Positions 24,096 to 33,366 of a DNA stretch of 47,638 nt are shown here, in pieces. This stretch comes from a bacterium. GTDB taxonomy: Bacteria > Pseudomonadota > Gammaproteobacteria > Nevskiales > OUC007. Both the position numbers and the translations under genes were made by a program. The DNA lies in assembly GCA_018222345.1 (NCBI GenBank), contig JAAFAL010000006.1, positions 1 through 47,638 of the forward strand, given 5' to 3'. Each line of letters opens with the position of its first letter. Position 1 is the first letter of the stretch. Under the pieces are notes generated by a model that was given only the letters and a program-made list of their open reading frames with translations, made no database searches and was not told the origin of the DNA.

Positions 24096-24962
24096 ATGAG
24101 TATCTTGGTCAACAAAGACACAAAGCTGATTGTTCAGGGCTTCACCGGCTCGCAGGGCACTTTTCATGCCGAGCAGTGCATTGCCTATGGCACCGACATT
24201 GTTGGTGGTGTGACGCCCGGGCGTGGTGGGCAAACCCACCTCGAAAAGCCAGTGTTCGACACCGTCTCCAAAGCCGTGGCCGAGACTGGCGCCAACGCCT
24301 CGGTGATCTTCGTGCCGGCGCCGTTTGCGGCTGATGCGGTGCTCGAAGCGATTGCCGGTGGCATCAAGGTCATCGTCTGCATTACCGAGCACATTCCGGT
24401 GCTGGACATGGCGCGGGTCAAGAATGCCTTGCGTGACTCCGACGCGGTGCTTATCGGCCCCAACTGCCCGGGCATCATCACGCCGGGTGAGTGCAAGATC
24501 GGCATCATGCCCGGCCACATTCACACGCCGGGCAAGATCGGCGTGGTCAGCCGCTCCGGCACGCTCACCTACGAAGCGGTGCACCAGACCACCATGAACG
24601 GGCTGGGCCAAAGCACCTGCGTTGGCATCGGCGGCGACCCCATCCATGGCATGGGCTTTATCGACGTCATCAAGCGCTTCCAGGACGACCCGCAAACCGA
24701 AGGCATCATCATGGTGGGCGAGATTGGCGGCAGCAAAGAGGAAGAGGCCGCAGCCTATATCAAGGCCAATGTGACCAAGCCGGTGGCCGCTTACATTGCT
24801 GGCGTGACTGCGCCGCCGGGCAAACGCATGGGCCATGCTGGCGCCATCGTATCGGGCGGGCAGGGCACGGCTGATGCCAAGTTTGCCGCGCTGGAAGATG
24901 CTGGCGTTAAGACTGTGCGCTCGCCCAGTGATTTGGGTGAGGCGATTAAGTCTCAACTCTAA
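24096..24962 (+). CDS. sucD: Succinyl-CoA synthetase alpha subunit
   Basis: The 288-residue product carries the CoA-binding Rossmann domain ([18 protein letters not shown]) and the ligase domain with the active-site His that becomes phosphorylated, in [14 protein letters not shown]. Further family motifs are [39 protein letters not shown] and [11 protein letters not shown]. The ATG lies 3 bp after the sucC stop. It forms the alpha-beta enzyme with SucC. Length and motifs are entirely normal. Confidence 0.98.
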   Translation: MSILVNKDTKLIVQGFTGSQGTFHAEQCIAYGTDIVGGVTPGRGGQTHLEKPVFDTVSKAVAETGANASVIFVPAPFAADAVLEAIAGGIKVIVCITEHIPVLDMARVKNALRDSDAVLIGPNCPGIITPGECKIGIMPGHIHTPGKIGVVSRSGTLTYEAVHQTTMNGLGQSTCVGIGGDPIHGMGFIDVIKRFQDDPQTEGIIMVGEIGGSKEEEAAAYIKANVTKPVAAYIAGVTAPPGKRMGHAGAIVSGGQGTADAKFAALEDAGVKTVRSPSDLGEAIKSQL

Positions 24963-24971
24963 ATAGCCCCT

Positions 24972-25058
24972 TGTCATTGCGAGCGTCGAGAGGCGCGCGG
25001 CAATCTCGTCATGTATGCGCCAGCGTGACGAGATTGCTTCGCTCTGCTCGCAATGACA
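24972..25058. repeat. Long imperfect palindromic intergenic repeat
   Basis: TGTCATTGCGAGC (24972-24984) pairs with GCTCGCAATGACA (25046-25058), and inside them GCAATCTCGTCA (25000-25011) pairs with TGACGAGATTGC (25026-25037), giving an 87-bp two-tier hairpin. The outer and inner words (CATTGCGAGC, CAATCTCGT) resemble interspersed palindromic repeats I have seen in many bacterial genomes. No T-run follows, so it is not an obvious terminator. It separates sucD from nadE. Confidence 0.75.
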
Positions 25059-25093
25059 GGTAACTTTGGCGTGTTCCCGAACGGCTAAACCCC

Positions 25094-26728
25094 ATGGCCC
25101 GATCCCTCCGCGTTTGCATGGCCCAGCTCAACCTGTGGGTGGGCGATGTCGATGGCAACGTCGATAAGATGGTTGCGGCGGCCGTGACTGCGCGCGACGC
25201 GCACAAGGCCGACATCGTCGTGTTCCCCGAACTCGCAGTGCTGGGTTATCCGCCGGACGACCTGCTGCTGCGTAACGGCTTGCCCGACAAGATCAAGGCC
25301 GGACTGGCGCGGATCAAGAAAGAGGTTGCCGGCATCTGCGTCGTCGTGGGTTATCCCGAGTTCGCCAAGGCCGGCATGTACAACGCCGCCGATGTGTATT
25401 TGGGCGATCGCCGCATTGCCCATTACCGCAAGCAAAAGCTGCCCAACTACGGCGTGTTCGACGAAGACCGCCACTTCCACCCCGGCGACGCAACCTGCGT
25501 CTTCGAGTTGGCAGGGCTACCTGTTGGCTTGACGATTTGTGAGGATATTTGGGAGCCCGGCCCAGCCGCGGATGCCGCCAAGGCCGGTGCCAAGCTGCTC
25601 ATTAACATCAACGCCTCGCCGTTCCATGAACACAAGAGCGCGCAGCGCAACCAGGTGCTTGCCGACCGGGCCCGTGAGTGCGACCTGAGCATTGTCTATG
25701 TCAACTGCGTAGGCGGGCAGGACGAGTTGGTGTTTGATGGCGACTCGATGGTGGCGCGTTTCGACGGCCAGATCATCTACCGCGCACCCACCTTCACCGA
25801 AGGCGTTTTTGCCTGCGACGTGCCACTGGATCACGACGCCAAAGCCAAGCCGGCAAAGAAAAGCGAGCAGGCCATCGAGCCGTTGATCTGGCAGGCGCTG
25901 ACCCTGTCGATTTACGACTACGTCGATCGCAACGGCTTCGATGGCGTGTTGCTCGGGTTGTCCGGCGGCATCGACTCGTCCTTGGTGCTGGCCTTGGCCG
26001 TCGATGCGCTAGGGCCGGAGCGTGTGTGGGCGGTGGCGATGCCGTCGCGCTACACCTCGGATTTGTCGAAAACCCAGGCACAGCTTCAAGCCGAGAATCT
26101 TGGCGTGCGCTTTTCCGAGGTGCCCATCGAGCCGATGTTCGAAGCCTTCACGCAAGGCTTGGCCGATGAATTTGCTGGCACCGCAGAGGATGTCACCGAG
26201 GAAAATATCCAGTCACGCTGCCGCGGTACCATCTTGATGGCCTTGTCGAACAAGTTCCGCCACATCGTGCTGGCAACCGGCAACAAGAGTGAGATGGCAA
26301 CCGGTTACGCCACCTTGTATGGCGACATGGCCGGCGGCTTTGCGCCGCTCAAGGACGTGTATAAAACCACGGTGTTCGCACTATCGAAGTGGCGCAATGC
26401 ACAGTGCGCGGACGACGCCAAGGTGATTCCGCAAGCGGTGATCGACCGCCCACCGTCGGCCGAATTGCGCGCCGACCAGCAAGACAGCGACAGCCTGCCT
26501 CCGTATGAAACACTGGACGCGATCATCCGCGCCTATGTCGAGCAGCACGCCACACAGGCCGAAATTATCGACCAGGGGTTTGATGCCGACTTGGTGGCAC
26601 GCGTCACCGGCATGATCCGGCGCAATGAGTACAAGCGCCGGCAATCACCCCCTGGGCCGAAAGTAACGGCGCGGGCGTTTGGGCGCGATCGGCGGTATCC
26701 GATTACCGCGCAGTACAGCGACGTTTAA
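25094..26728 (+). CDS. nadE: Glutamine-dependent NAD+ synthetase
   Basis: The last step of NAD synthesis: nicotinic acid adenine dinucleotide, ATP and glutamine to NAD+. The 544-residue protein fuses an N-terminal nitrilase-type glutaminase with a C-terminal synthetase. The glutaminase triad is visible as E46 (FPELAVLGYPP), K115 (KQKLPNYGVFDE) and C149 (TICEDIWEP). The synthetase P-loop is LLGLSGGIDSSLVLALAVDA. The substrate segment LATGNKSEMATGYATLYGDM follows. The ATG at 25094 has no strong ribosome site. This is the two-domain form, so free ammonia is not needed. Confidence 0.96.
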   Translation: MARSLRVCMAQLNLWVGDVDGNVDKMVAAAVTARDAHKADIVVFPELAVLGYPPDDLLLRNGLPDKIKAGLARIKKEVAGICVVVGYPEFAKAGMYNAADVYLGDRRIAHYRKQKLPNYGVFDEDRHFHPGDATCVFELAGLPVGLTICEDIWEPGPAADAAKAGAKLLININASPFHEHKSAQRNQVLADRARECDLSIVYVNCVGGQDELVFDGDSMVARFDGQIIYRAPTFTEGVFACDVPLDHDAKAKPAKKSEQAIEPLIWQALTLSIYDYVDRNGFDGVLLGLSGGIDSSLVLALAVDALGPERVWAVAMPSRYTSDLSKTQAQLQAENLGVRFSEVPIEPMFEAFTQGLADEFAGTAEDVTEENIQSRCRGTILMALSNKFRHIVLATGNKSEMATGYATLYGDMAGGFAPLKDVYKTTVFALSKWRNAQCADDAKVIPQAVIDRPPSAELRADQQDSDSLPPYETLDAIIRAYVEQHATQAEIIDQGFDADLVARVTGMIRRNEYKRRQSPPGPKVTARAFGRDRRYPITAQYSDV

Positions 26729-26745
26729 GCGGGCCGAGACCCGAC

Positions 26746-27594
26746 TCAGCCGGCAGCGGCCTCCGGCGGCGTGTCATCCGGCTTGCCGGGCTTGGCAGGT
26801 TTTTCGACCCCTGCCTTGCCAAAGTTGGCAATCGCTAGAGCGCGTGCGTCGTCAGCCAGTTCGGTCAATTCCAACTTGCGGTAGGAGTTTTCCAGAACCT
26901 TGAGCGTCTCCGGGATGATCGACGTGCCCTGAAACTTGCGCAGGATGTCTTCGGCGCGGCGGCTGGCGGCCACGTAGGCTTTGCGGCGCTGGTAATACTT
27001 GGCAATCTGCAGGTCGTGGTAGGCCATACGCTCACGCAAATAAATCATGCGCTCGCGCGAATCGGTGACGAACTTGCTGTCGGGGTAGCGCTGCACCAAC
27101 TGGTTGAAAGCGTCGAAGGCGCGGCGCGCATACACCTGGTCGTACTGTGCCGAGTCCGACAGGCCAAACCAGCGCGGGTCGTCGGCGCCGCTGCGTTGGT
27201 AATGCACCAAACCTTTCAGGTACTGCACGTAAGCCACTTGCGGGTGGCGCGGGTGCTCTTTCAAGAACCGGTCGGCACCACTCAGCGCCGCATCGGGCGC
27301 GAACAGCTTGTAGTTCAGGTAGATGGTGTCGAGCTGCGCCTGGGTGGCGTAGTCGGTGAACGGGAAACGAATTTGCAGCGCTCGATATTGGCGCAACGCG
27401 CCTTCGTAGTCGGCCGATTCCAGCGAACTGCGCGCCAAGTCGTAGGTTTCTTGGGCTTTCAGCCGCTGCAGCCGCCGCGGAATGTCCTCGTCAAACGGGT
27501 TGACGGGCGCGGCACCGTCGCCGGCACAGGCTGCAAGCAGCGTGCTGACTAGGGCGGTGGCAATGAGGCGGCTGATCGACTTCGAGGAGGTCAT
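26746..27594 (-). CDS. bamD: BamD (ComL), outer-membrane assembly lipoprotein
   Basis: BamD is the essential lipoprotein partner of BamA in inserting beta-barrel proteins in the outer membrane. The 282-residue product has a lipoprotein signal with lipobox LAAC (Cys23) and five TPR-like helical pairs (for example SADYEGALRQYRALQIRFPF and AFDAFNQLVQRYPDSKFV, with the conserved RMIYLRERMAYHDLQIAKYY). The C-terminal tail rich in Lys and Pro makes it longer than the E. coli protein. The ATG at 27594 fits the signal peptide; a TTG at 27615 is less likely. It is divergent from rluD, a very common arrangement. Confidence 0.95.
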   Translation of the reverse strand: MTSSKSISRLIATALVSTLLAACAGDGAAPVNPFDEDIPRRLQRLKAQETYDLARSSLESADYEGALRQYRALQIRFPFTDYATQAQLDTIYLNYKLFAPDAALSGADRFLKEHPRHPQVAYVQYLKGLVHYQRSGADDPRWFGLSDSAQYDQVYARRAFDAFNQLVQRYPDSKFVTDSRERMIYLRERMAYHDLQIAKYYQRRKAYVAASRRAEDILRKFQGTSIIPETLKVLENSYRKLELTELADDARALAIANFGKAGVEKPAKPGKPDDTPPEAAAG

Positions 27595-27665
27595 AAAGGG
27601 GTCTTGCGTGTTCAAAGCATGCGGCCCGCGCTTGCGGGCCGTGGCCGGGCATTATACTGCGCCCA
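27595..27665. promoter_or_regulatory. bamD promoter and leader hairpin (bamD/rluD intergenic)
   Basis: On the minus strand a perfect TATAAT lies at 27656-27651, giving a bamD transcript start near 27645. The bamD leader would carry the strong hairpin CGGCCCGC/GCGGGCCG (27622-27641). On the plus strand TATACT (27653-27658) is so close to the rluD ATG at 27666 that rluD mRNA might be nearly leaderless if it uses it. No clear -35 element was found for either. Confidence 0.55.
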
Positions 27666-28622
27666 ATGATGAGCGAAAGCACTGTGTCTGATGTTCGAGT
27701 GCTGCAAGTGCCGGAAGTTCTCCACGGCCAGCGGCTAGACCGCGTGTTGTCGTCGCTCATGCCCGACGTATCGCGCAACCGCATCCAGCGCTGGATCGAC
27801 GACGGCCTGGTGCAAATCAATGCCGCCGAGGTGCGCAACCGCCGCCATGCTGTGGCTGCCGATGACACCTTGCAGGTGCAACCGCGGTTCGAGCCGGTCA
27901 TCGAAGCCCGCCCGGAGCCCATTGCGCTGGACATTGTTCATAGCGACGATGCGTGCCTGATCATCAACAAGCCGGCTGGGCTGGTCGTGCATCCCGGCGC
28001 CGGCAATCCCAATGGCACGCTACAGAATGCGCTGCTACATTTTGACGCCGCGCTAGAGCAAGTGCCGCGCGCCGGTTTGGTGCACCGGCTCGACAAAGAC
28101 ACCAGCGGTTTGTTGTTGGTGGCCCGCACGCCACAGGCGCATCACTTGCTGTCGCAAGCGCTGCAAGCGCGCGAGATCCACCGTGAATATCAAGCCGTGG
28201 TTTGGGGGCGCGTCATCGCTGGCGGCACGGTTGATGCGCCGATTGCTCGCCACCCCACCGACCGCACGCGGTTTCATGCGGCAGGCGGTGGCCGCGACTC
28301 GGTCACGCATTACCGCGTGTTGGCGCGGCATATCGCCCACAGCGTGCTCAAGCTCAAATTGGAGACTGGCCGCACGCACCAAATCCGCGTGCACATGCAA
28401 CATGTGGGGCATCCGTTGGTGGGCGATGCGACTTACGGCCGGCGTGGCGTCGGTGCAAAAGGATTGAGCAAAGCTGCCGCAGCCGCAGTTGCGGGTTTTC
28501 GCCGGCAGGCTTTGCATGCCCGGCGGCTGGCTTTTGATCATCCGATCACCGGCGCGCGTATCGACATCAAAGCGCCATTGCCCGCCGACATGCAGGCTTT
28601 GATGGAGGCGCTTGCGGCATGA
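27666..28622 (+). CDS. rluD: 23S rRNA pseudouridine synthase RluD
   Basis: RluD makes pseudouridines 1911, 1915 and 1917 in helix 69 of 23S rRNA. The 318-residue product has an N-terminal S4 RNA-binding domain (RLDRVLSSLMPDVSRNRIQR) and the RluA-type catalytic domain with the active-site Asp near residue 143 in HRLDKDTSGLLL. The motif LKLETGRTHQIRVHM and the C-terminal RQALHARRLAFDHP complete the family pattern. Two ATG codons (27666, 27669) are possible starts. It overlaps pgeF by 4 bp and is divergent from bamD, as in many proteobacteria. Confidence 0.94.
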   Translation: MMSESTVSDVRVLQVPEVLHGQRLDRVLSSLMPDVSRNRIQRWIDDGLVQINAAEVRNRRHAVAADDTLQVQPRFEPVIEARPEPIALDIVHSDDACLIINKPAGLVVHPGAGNPNGTLQNALLHFDAALEQVPRAGLVHRLDKDTSGLLLVARTPQAHHLLSQALQAREIHREYQAVVWGRVIAGGTVDAPIARHPTDRTRFHAAGGGRDSVTHYRVLARHIAHSVLKLKLETGRTHQIRVHMQHVGHPLVGDATYGRRGVGAKGLSKAAAAAVAGFRRQALHARRLAFDHPITGARIDIKAPLPADMQALMEALAA

Positions 28623-29359
28623 GCGAACTGGAAGTCATCGAAGCCAACTGGCAGGCGCCACCGGGCGTGCGCGCGGTGATGACAACTCGGTTGGGTGGCG
28701 TCAGCCAAGGGGCATTTGCCAGCTTGAATCTATCGGATCGGGTCGGTGATTCGCCTGATGCTGTCGCCAGCAACACCACGCGCTTGATCCGTAAGTTGGA
28801 TTTGCCTCAAGCGCCGAGTTGGCTATGGCAAGTGCACGGCAATGCCGTGGTGCGTAACCCGGCCTGCTGCGCTGAGCCGCCCGAGGCCGACGCCGCCGTG
28901 GCCGACGACCGGTCGTTGGTGTTGGCCATCCAAACTGCAGATTGTTTGCCGGTTGTTCTCGCGCGGCGTGATGGCAGCGCCATCGCCGCTGCGCATGCCG
29001 GCTGGCGCGGCTTGGCTGCTGGTGTGATCGGCAATGTGGTTGCGGCGCTGGGCCAGCCTGAGAACAGCGTGGCTTGGCTGGCGCCATGTATTTCAGCGCC
29101 GGCCTACGAGGTCGATGCCAAAGTGCGCGACGCCCTTGTGGCAAGCACACCTGGCGGCGAGGCGGCGTTCAAGCCAACCCAGCCCGGCCATTGGTTGGCC
29201 GACCTGCAACAGATTGCGCGTATGCAGTTGCAAGCGGCCGGCATCACTACGGTTGCGGCAACGGCGGTTTGCACGTTTGCTGATGAGCGGCGATTGTTTT
29301 CGTGGCGGCGTGACGGCGGAGAAACCGGCCGGCAGGCGGCTCTGGTATGGTTCGGATGA
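28619..29359 (+). CDS. pgeF: Peptidoglycan editing factor PgeF (YfiH, laccase-domain family)
   Basis: The 246-residue product belongs to the DUF152/YfiH family. Its E. coli member removes wrongly incorporated L-Ser from muropeptide precursors; members have also been called polyphenol oxidases or purine nucleoside phosphorylases. Motifs seen are MTTRLGGVSQGAFASLNLS near the start, the metal-site segments QTADCLPVVLA and AAHAGWRGLAAGV, and the C-terminal CTFADERRLFSWRRDG. It overlaps the rluD stop (ATGA). The rluD-pgeF operon facing bamD is widely conserved. Confidence 0.93.
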   Translation: MSELEVIEANWQAPPGVRAVMTTRLGGVSQGAFASLNLSDRVGDSPDAVASNTTRLIRKLDLPQAPSWLWQVHGNAVVRNPACCAEPPEADAAVADDRSLVLAIQTADCLPVVLARRDGSAIAAAHAGWRGLAAGVIGNVVAALGQPENSVAWLAPCISAPAYEVDAKVRDALVASTPGGEAAFKPTQPGHWLADLQQIARMQLQAAGITTVAATAVCTFADERRLFSWRRDGGETGRQAALVWFG

Positions 29360-29587
29360 GCTAGAGGCAACTATGCACGTGGCGTCGAAAATGCTGGCAA
29401 TCCGTAGGCTAACTTTTTGATTACAAGACAATGATTGCGCTGCCCGTAAGTGTCTGATTAAATAACGCGGCATTGAAATGTGATGAACTAACAGAGGCAT
29501 CAATAGCCCGGTTGTTCATTACGGCCATAGCGGCTGTGGCTGCAGATATAACAAAGTCGCCATAGGGCGACGACGAGGGGATTTCAC

Positions 29588-31840
29588 ATGGTGAGGACGA
29601 CAATGATGCATTCCATGGTGCGCGACGCGCACACGCCTGCGCCGCGCAAGCTGCGTTTCGTTGCGGTTATTGCAGCAGCATTTTTGGGGGCTTCGACCAG
29701 CGCATCAGCGGTGGACTTTGAAGTCGGTCCGTTTGAGGGCTCGATTCAGAGTTTGATTACCTTTGGTGCAGCCTGGCGTGTGCAGGATCGTGCAAGCCAT
29801 TTGATCGGTAAGAGCAACCTGAACCCGGGTTTGTGTGTGCGCACCGTAGCGACTGATAACCCGTCGGCAGGTACCACGCCACCTACATATGTAGAAAGTC
29901 AGTTGGGAGCGGCGTGCGCCACCTCAAATACACAGGCCAACTTGGATTATGTGAACGCACCCGGTTCCTTCTCACCCAATGGTGACAACGGCAACCTGAA
30001 CTTCGACAAGCACGACATCGTGTCGGCTGGTGCCAAGCTCAACTCCGAAATTACCTTTGATCTGGGCCCGGTCAGTTTCTACGCCAACCCGATCTATATT
30101 TTTGACGCCGAGAATTCCAACCGCGACGACCTCCACCCCGACACCACGCTACAGCCGCCAGCCACCCCTCGGCCGCGCGCTGTCGAGGCTTTGTCGGGTG
30201 ATCGTTTCGACTTCAACGGCTATCACGCAACGGCTTACCTGCCATTTATCGGCGGCCGCGAAATGCTGTTGCGGGTTGGCGAGCAGGGTATCAACTGGGG
30301 TGAATCGACCGCGCTGGTGTTCAACAGCATCAACGCCATCAACCCGCCAGACGGTACCCGTGCGCGCTTCCCCGGCTTCCAGCTTGAAGAGGCGTTCCAG
30401 CCCGTAGGCATGGCGGTATTCAGCACCGACGTTGCGCGCAATCTGTTCGTAGAAGGTTTCTACCAGTACGAGTGGAAGCCAGCAATTGCTGACCCTGTGG
30501 GCACATTCTTTTCGACCAGTGATATCGCCGGCGCAGGTGGCGAGTACGCCATGTTGTCGTTCGGCAAGCAGCCGGAAGATCCGGAGAACCTCTACCGGGC
30601 AAACGACAACCCAGAAGACCCGCAGAACATGCTGTCTGGGGCTGCAGGGCGGACTATTTTCCGTCGTGCCGACATCGAACCTGAAGACGGTGGCCAATAT
30701 GGCATCTCGTTCCGATATTTTGCCGAGGCGTTGAACAACGGTACGGAGTTGGCGTTCTACTTCGCCAACTATCACGCGCGCATCCCGAGCGTGTCGGCAT
30801 TTGCGGCCAGCCCTACCTGCATCGCCCCAGACTCGACGACGGTTTTGGAAGCTGCAGTTGACTGCGGAGGCTTTTCTGCAAACGGTGGCGCAGAGCCGGT
30901 GCCGGTTGATACCGCATCGCTGGCAGTGGAGTATCCGGAAGACATCAAGCTCTACGGATTCTCGTTCAACACCACAGTTGGAGACTTGGCGTTGTCGGGT
31001 GAGTACTCGTATCGCAGCAATTTGCCCGTGCAGATTCACTCGACTGACTTGGTGTTCGCAGCTTTGCAGCCAGCGTTCCCCAATAACGATATCTTAGTTG
31101 CTCCGGGCGCCCCAGGAATGGAGGCGCTGTCACTGCCGAGCCGCCGTTCAGGTGTGCCGGACTACGTTGAGACCCTGTTCCGCAACAATCCTGTCGATGC
31201 AGACGGCACCATGGATGGAGAGGAGAACTACTACATCCAGGGCTTCGAGCGCCAGGCAGTGCATCAGTTGCAATTCACGCTGCTGAACACCTTCGGTGGT
31301 GCAAACTGGCTCAATGCATCGCAGATCATCGCGATCTTCGAGTTCGGCGGAACCTTGTTCCCGGACATGCCCGATTTGAGTGAGCTGCAGTTCAACGGCG
31401 CTGAGACCAATACACATATCTCTGGCGGTGCAGACGGCACGCAGAATGGGTCGATCGATTCTGCCGAGTTTGGCGGTGCCTGCTCCGGGCAAGCCAACCC
31501 GGATCGCTGCCGCCAAAACCCGACCGCAGCACCACTTGACCACTTCCCGGATGAGTTCTCCTGGGGCTATCGTGCTGTTGCCGTGCTTCGCTACCAAAAT
31601 GCCTTGTTTGGTGCCAACTTGGAGCCAATTCTGGGCGTATTCCACGACGTCAAGGGCATTGCCCCAGGCGTTGGTCAGAACTTCTCGGAAGGTAACATCC
31701 AGGTGCTCACTGGCTTGCGTTTCGACTACCTGAACAAGTGGGTGGGCGAAGTTCGCTTGACGACGTTCACTGGCGGCAGTGATCACAATGCGCGAGTTGA
31801 CCGCGACAATGTGTTCGCCTTCATCGGTTACAACTTCTAA
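29588..31840 (+). CDS. DUF1302 family outer-membrane protein
   Basis: The 750-residue product has an N-terminal signal peptide (cleavage about residue 41, after STSASA) and a beta-rich body with alternating aromatic strands typical of an outer-membrane barrel, ending in FAFIGYNF with a terminal Phe as in many porins. Family-like segments include LITFGAAWRVQDR, GREMLLRVGEQGINWGES, and ISFRYFAEALNNGTELAFYF. A GGGG purine run precedes the ATG. It is first of four genes (DUF1302, DUF1329, YCF48-like, MMPL) that recur together. Role in export or uptake of a hydrophobic substrate is inferred from this grouping. Confidence 0.87.
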   Translation: MVRTTMMHSMVRDAHTPAPRKLRFVAVIAAAFLGASTSASAVDFEVGPFEGSIQSLITFGAAWRVQDRASHLIGKSNLNPGLCVRTVATDNPSAGTTPPTYVESQLGAACATSNTQANLDYVNAPGSFSPNGDNGNLNFDKHDIVSAGAKLNSEITFDLGPVSFYANPIYIFDAENSNRDDLHPDTTLQPPATPRPRAVEALSGDRFDFNGYHATAYLPFIGGREMLLRVGEQGINWGESTALVFNSINAINPPDGTRARFPGFQLEEAFQPVGMAVFSTDVARNLFVEGFYQYEWKPAIADPVGTFFSTSDIAGAGGEYAMLSFGKQPEDPENLYRANDNPEDPQNMLSGAAGRTIFRRADIEPEDGGQYGISFRYFAEALNNGTELAFYFANYHARIPSVSAFAASPTCIAPDSTTVLEAAVDCGGFSANGGAEPVPVDTASLAVEYPEDIKLYGFSFNTTVGDLALSGEYSYRSNLPVQIHSTDLVFAALQPAFPNNDILVAPGAPGMEALSLPSRRSGVPDYVETLFRNNPVDADGTMDGEENYYIQGFERQAVHQLQFTLLNTFGGANWLNASQIIAIFEFGGTLFPDMPDLSELQFNGAETNTHISGGADGTQNGSIDSAEFGGACSGQANPDRCRQNPTAAPLDHFPDEFSWGYRAVAVLRYQNALFGANLEPILGVFHDVKGIAPGVGQNFSEGNIQVLTGLRFDYLNKWVGEVRLTTFTGGSDHNARVDRDNVFAFIGYNF

Positions 31841-31890
31841 TCGATCGCCGAACTTACAACGCTGACGACAACCTACAGCAGGAGACCTCC

Positions 31891-33261
31891 GTGGCCCATA
31901 TTTCACGCCCGATGGGCGCAGTGGTGCTCGCCGCCGCCGTCTGTTTCAGCCCGGCCGTTCTGGCCGATGTCAGCGCCGAAGAGGCCGCCCGCTTAGGCGA
32001 CGACTTGACGCCATTGGGCGCGGAAAAAGCAGGGGATGCCGAGTTGGGCATTCCCGCATGGGATGGTGGGATCAAATCGGCCCCGCCAAGCTACAAGGGT
32101 TCGGGCACGCGCTATACCGATCCTTCACCAGATGACGCACCCAGCTTTACGATTACCTCGGATAACCTCGATGATTATCGTGAGTACTTGACGCCTGGGC
32201 AATTGGCGCTGTTTGCCAAGTTCCCTGAGTCGTACGAGATGCCGGTGTACGAAGGCCGGCGCGACTTTGCCAACCCGCAATTCATTTATGACGCCACGCT
32301 AGTGAACGCCACCAAGGCCAAGTTGGGCGGTGGTGGCGATGCCATCTCGGGCGCGATCACGGGCATTCCGTTCCCGTTTCCCGCCAATGGCCACGAGGTG
32401 ATCTGGAACCACAAGGTGCGCTTTCGCGGCTTGTCGGTGCGGCGCTGGAACAACCAGGCGGCAGTGACCAACACCGGTGACTACAACCTGGTGAAGCTGC
32501 GCGAGGACGTTACCTTCAGCTACAGCGAAGCGGGGATCGAGCCGGGCGACATCAACAACGTGATTTTGTATTTCTTGCAGATCACCACCCAGCCAGCGCG
32601 TCTGGCCGGCCAGATTCTGCTGGTACATGAAACCATGGACCAACTGCGCGAGCCGCGCAAAGCTTGGCTGTATAACCCCGGTCAGCGCCGCCTGCGCCGT
32701 GCGCCCAACGTGGCTTACGACAACCCGGGCACGGCGTCAGACGGCCTGCGCACCAACGACCAGACCGACATGTTCAACGGTGCCATGGACCGTTATGACT
32801 GGAAGCTGGTGGGCAAAAAGCCGATGTATGTGCCGGCCAACAGCTACACGCTGCATGCGGGTGACGTGGAGTACGATGACATCATCAAGCGTGGGCATAT
32901 CAATCAGGACCTGACACGCTATGAAATGCGCCGGGTTTGGGTGGTTGACGCTACGCTGCGTGGCGGCACCAGCCATATTTACAAGCGCCGCACGTTTTAC
33001 GTGGATGAAGACTCGTGGCAGGTCGTTGCTGTTGATGTTTACGACAAGCGTGACCAGTTGTGGCGCGTGCAGGAAGGCCATAGCGTGATGGCTTACGATG
33101 TGCCGTATCAGTTGCCTGCACTGGAGTCGGTTTACGACCTGTTGGCCAACCGCTATCTGGTACAGGCGATGAACAACGAGGATGACGAGACTTACGCCAT
33201 CGACGTTGATCCGCCGGTTTATTTCAACCCGTCCAACGTCAAGAAATTGGCGCGCCGCTAA
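31891..33261 (+). CDS. DUF1329 family exported protein
   Basis: The start is GTG, chosen because AGGAGA lies about 7 bp upstream and a signal peptide begins at once (cleavage about residue 25, after AVLA). The 456-residue product matches DUF1329, a LolA/LolB-like periplasmic fold: conserved-looking segments are GIPFPFPANGHEVIWNHKVR, LLVHETMDQLREPRKAWLYN and RRTFYVDEDSWQVVAVDVYD. It lies 50 bp after the DUF1302 gene. The lipid-carrier-like fold next to an outer-membrane barrel and an RND permease suggests a periplasmic shuttle for a hydrophobic cargo; that is inference. Confidence 0.87.
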   Translation: MAHISRPMGAVVLAAAVCFSPAVLADVSAEEAARLGDDLTPLGAEKAGDAELGIPAWDGGIKSAPPSYKGSGTRYTDPSPDDAPSFTITSDNLDDYREYLTPGQLALFAKFPESYEMPVYEGRRDFANPQFIYDATLVNATKAKLGGGGDAISGAITGIPFPFPANGHEVIWNHKVRFRGLSVRRWNNQAAVTNTGDYNLVKLREDVTFSYSEAGIEPGDINNVILYFLQITTQPARLAGQILLVHETMDQLREPRKAWLYNPGQRRLRRAPNVAYDNPGTASDGLRTNDQTDMFNGAMDRYDWKLVGKKPMYVPANSYTLHAGDVEYDDIIKRGHINQDLTRYEMRRVWVVDATLRGGTSHIYKRRTFYVDEDSWQVVAVDVYDKRDQLWRVQEGHSVMAYDVPYQLPALESVYDLLANRYLVQAMNNEDDETYAIDVDPPVYFNPSNVKKLARR

Positions 33262-33307
33262 GCAGCGCGTTAAGTTAGGTTAGGGTTAAACGATTATTCG
33301 AACATTA

Positions 33308-33328
33308 GCGGCCGCCACGCGCGGCCGC
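33308..33328. repeat. Strong hairpin in the DUF1329/YCF48 gap
   Basis: Two copies of the self-complementary octamer GCGGCCGC (33308-33315, 33321-33328) separated by five bases make a very stable hairpin. No T-run follows, so it may limit read-through or protect mRNA ends rather than terminate transcription. Confidence 0.5.
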
Positions 33329-33366
33329 ATCATGCCCAAGCGGGCAGCCAAGAAGGAGGAGATCCC

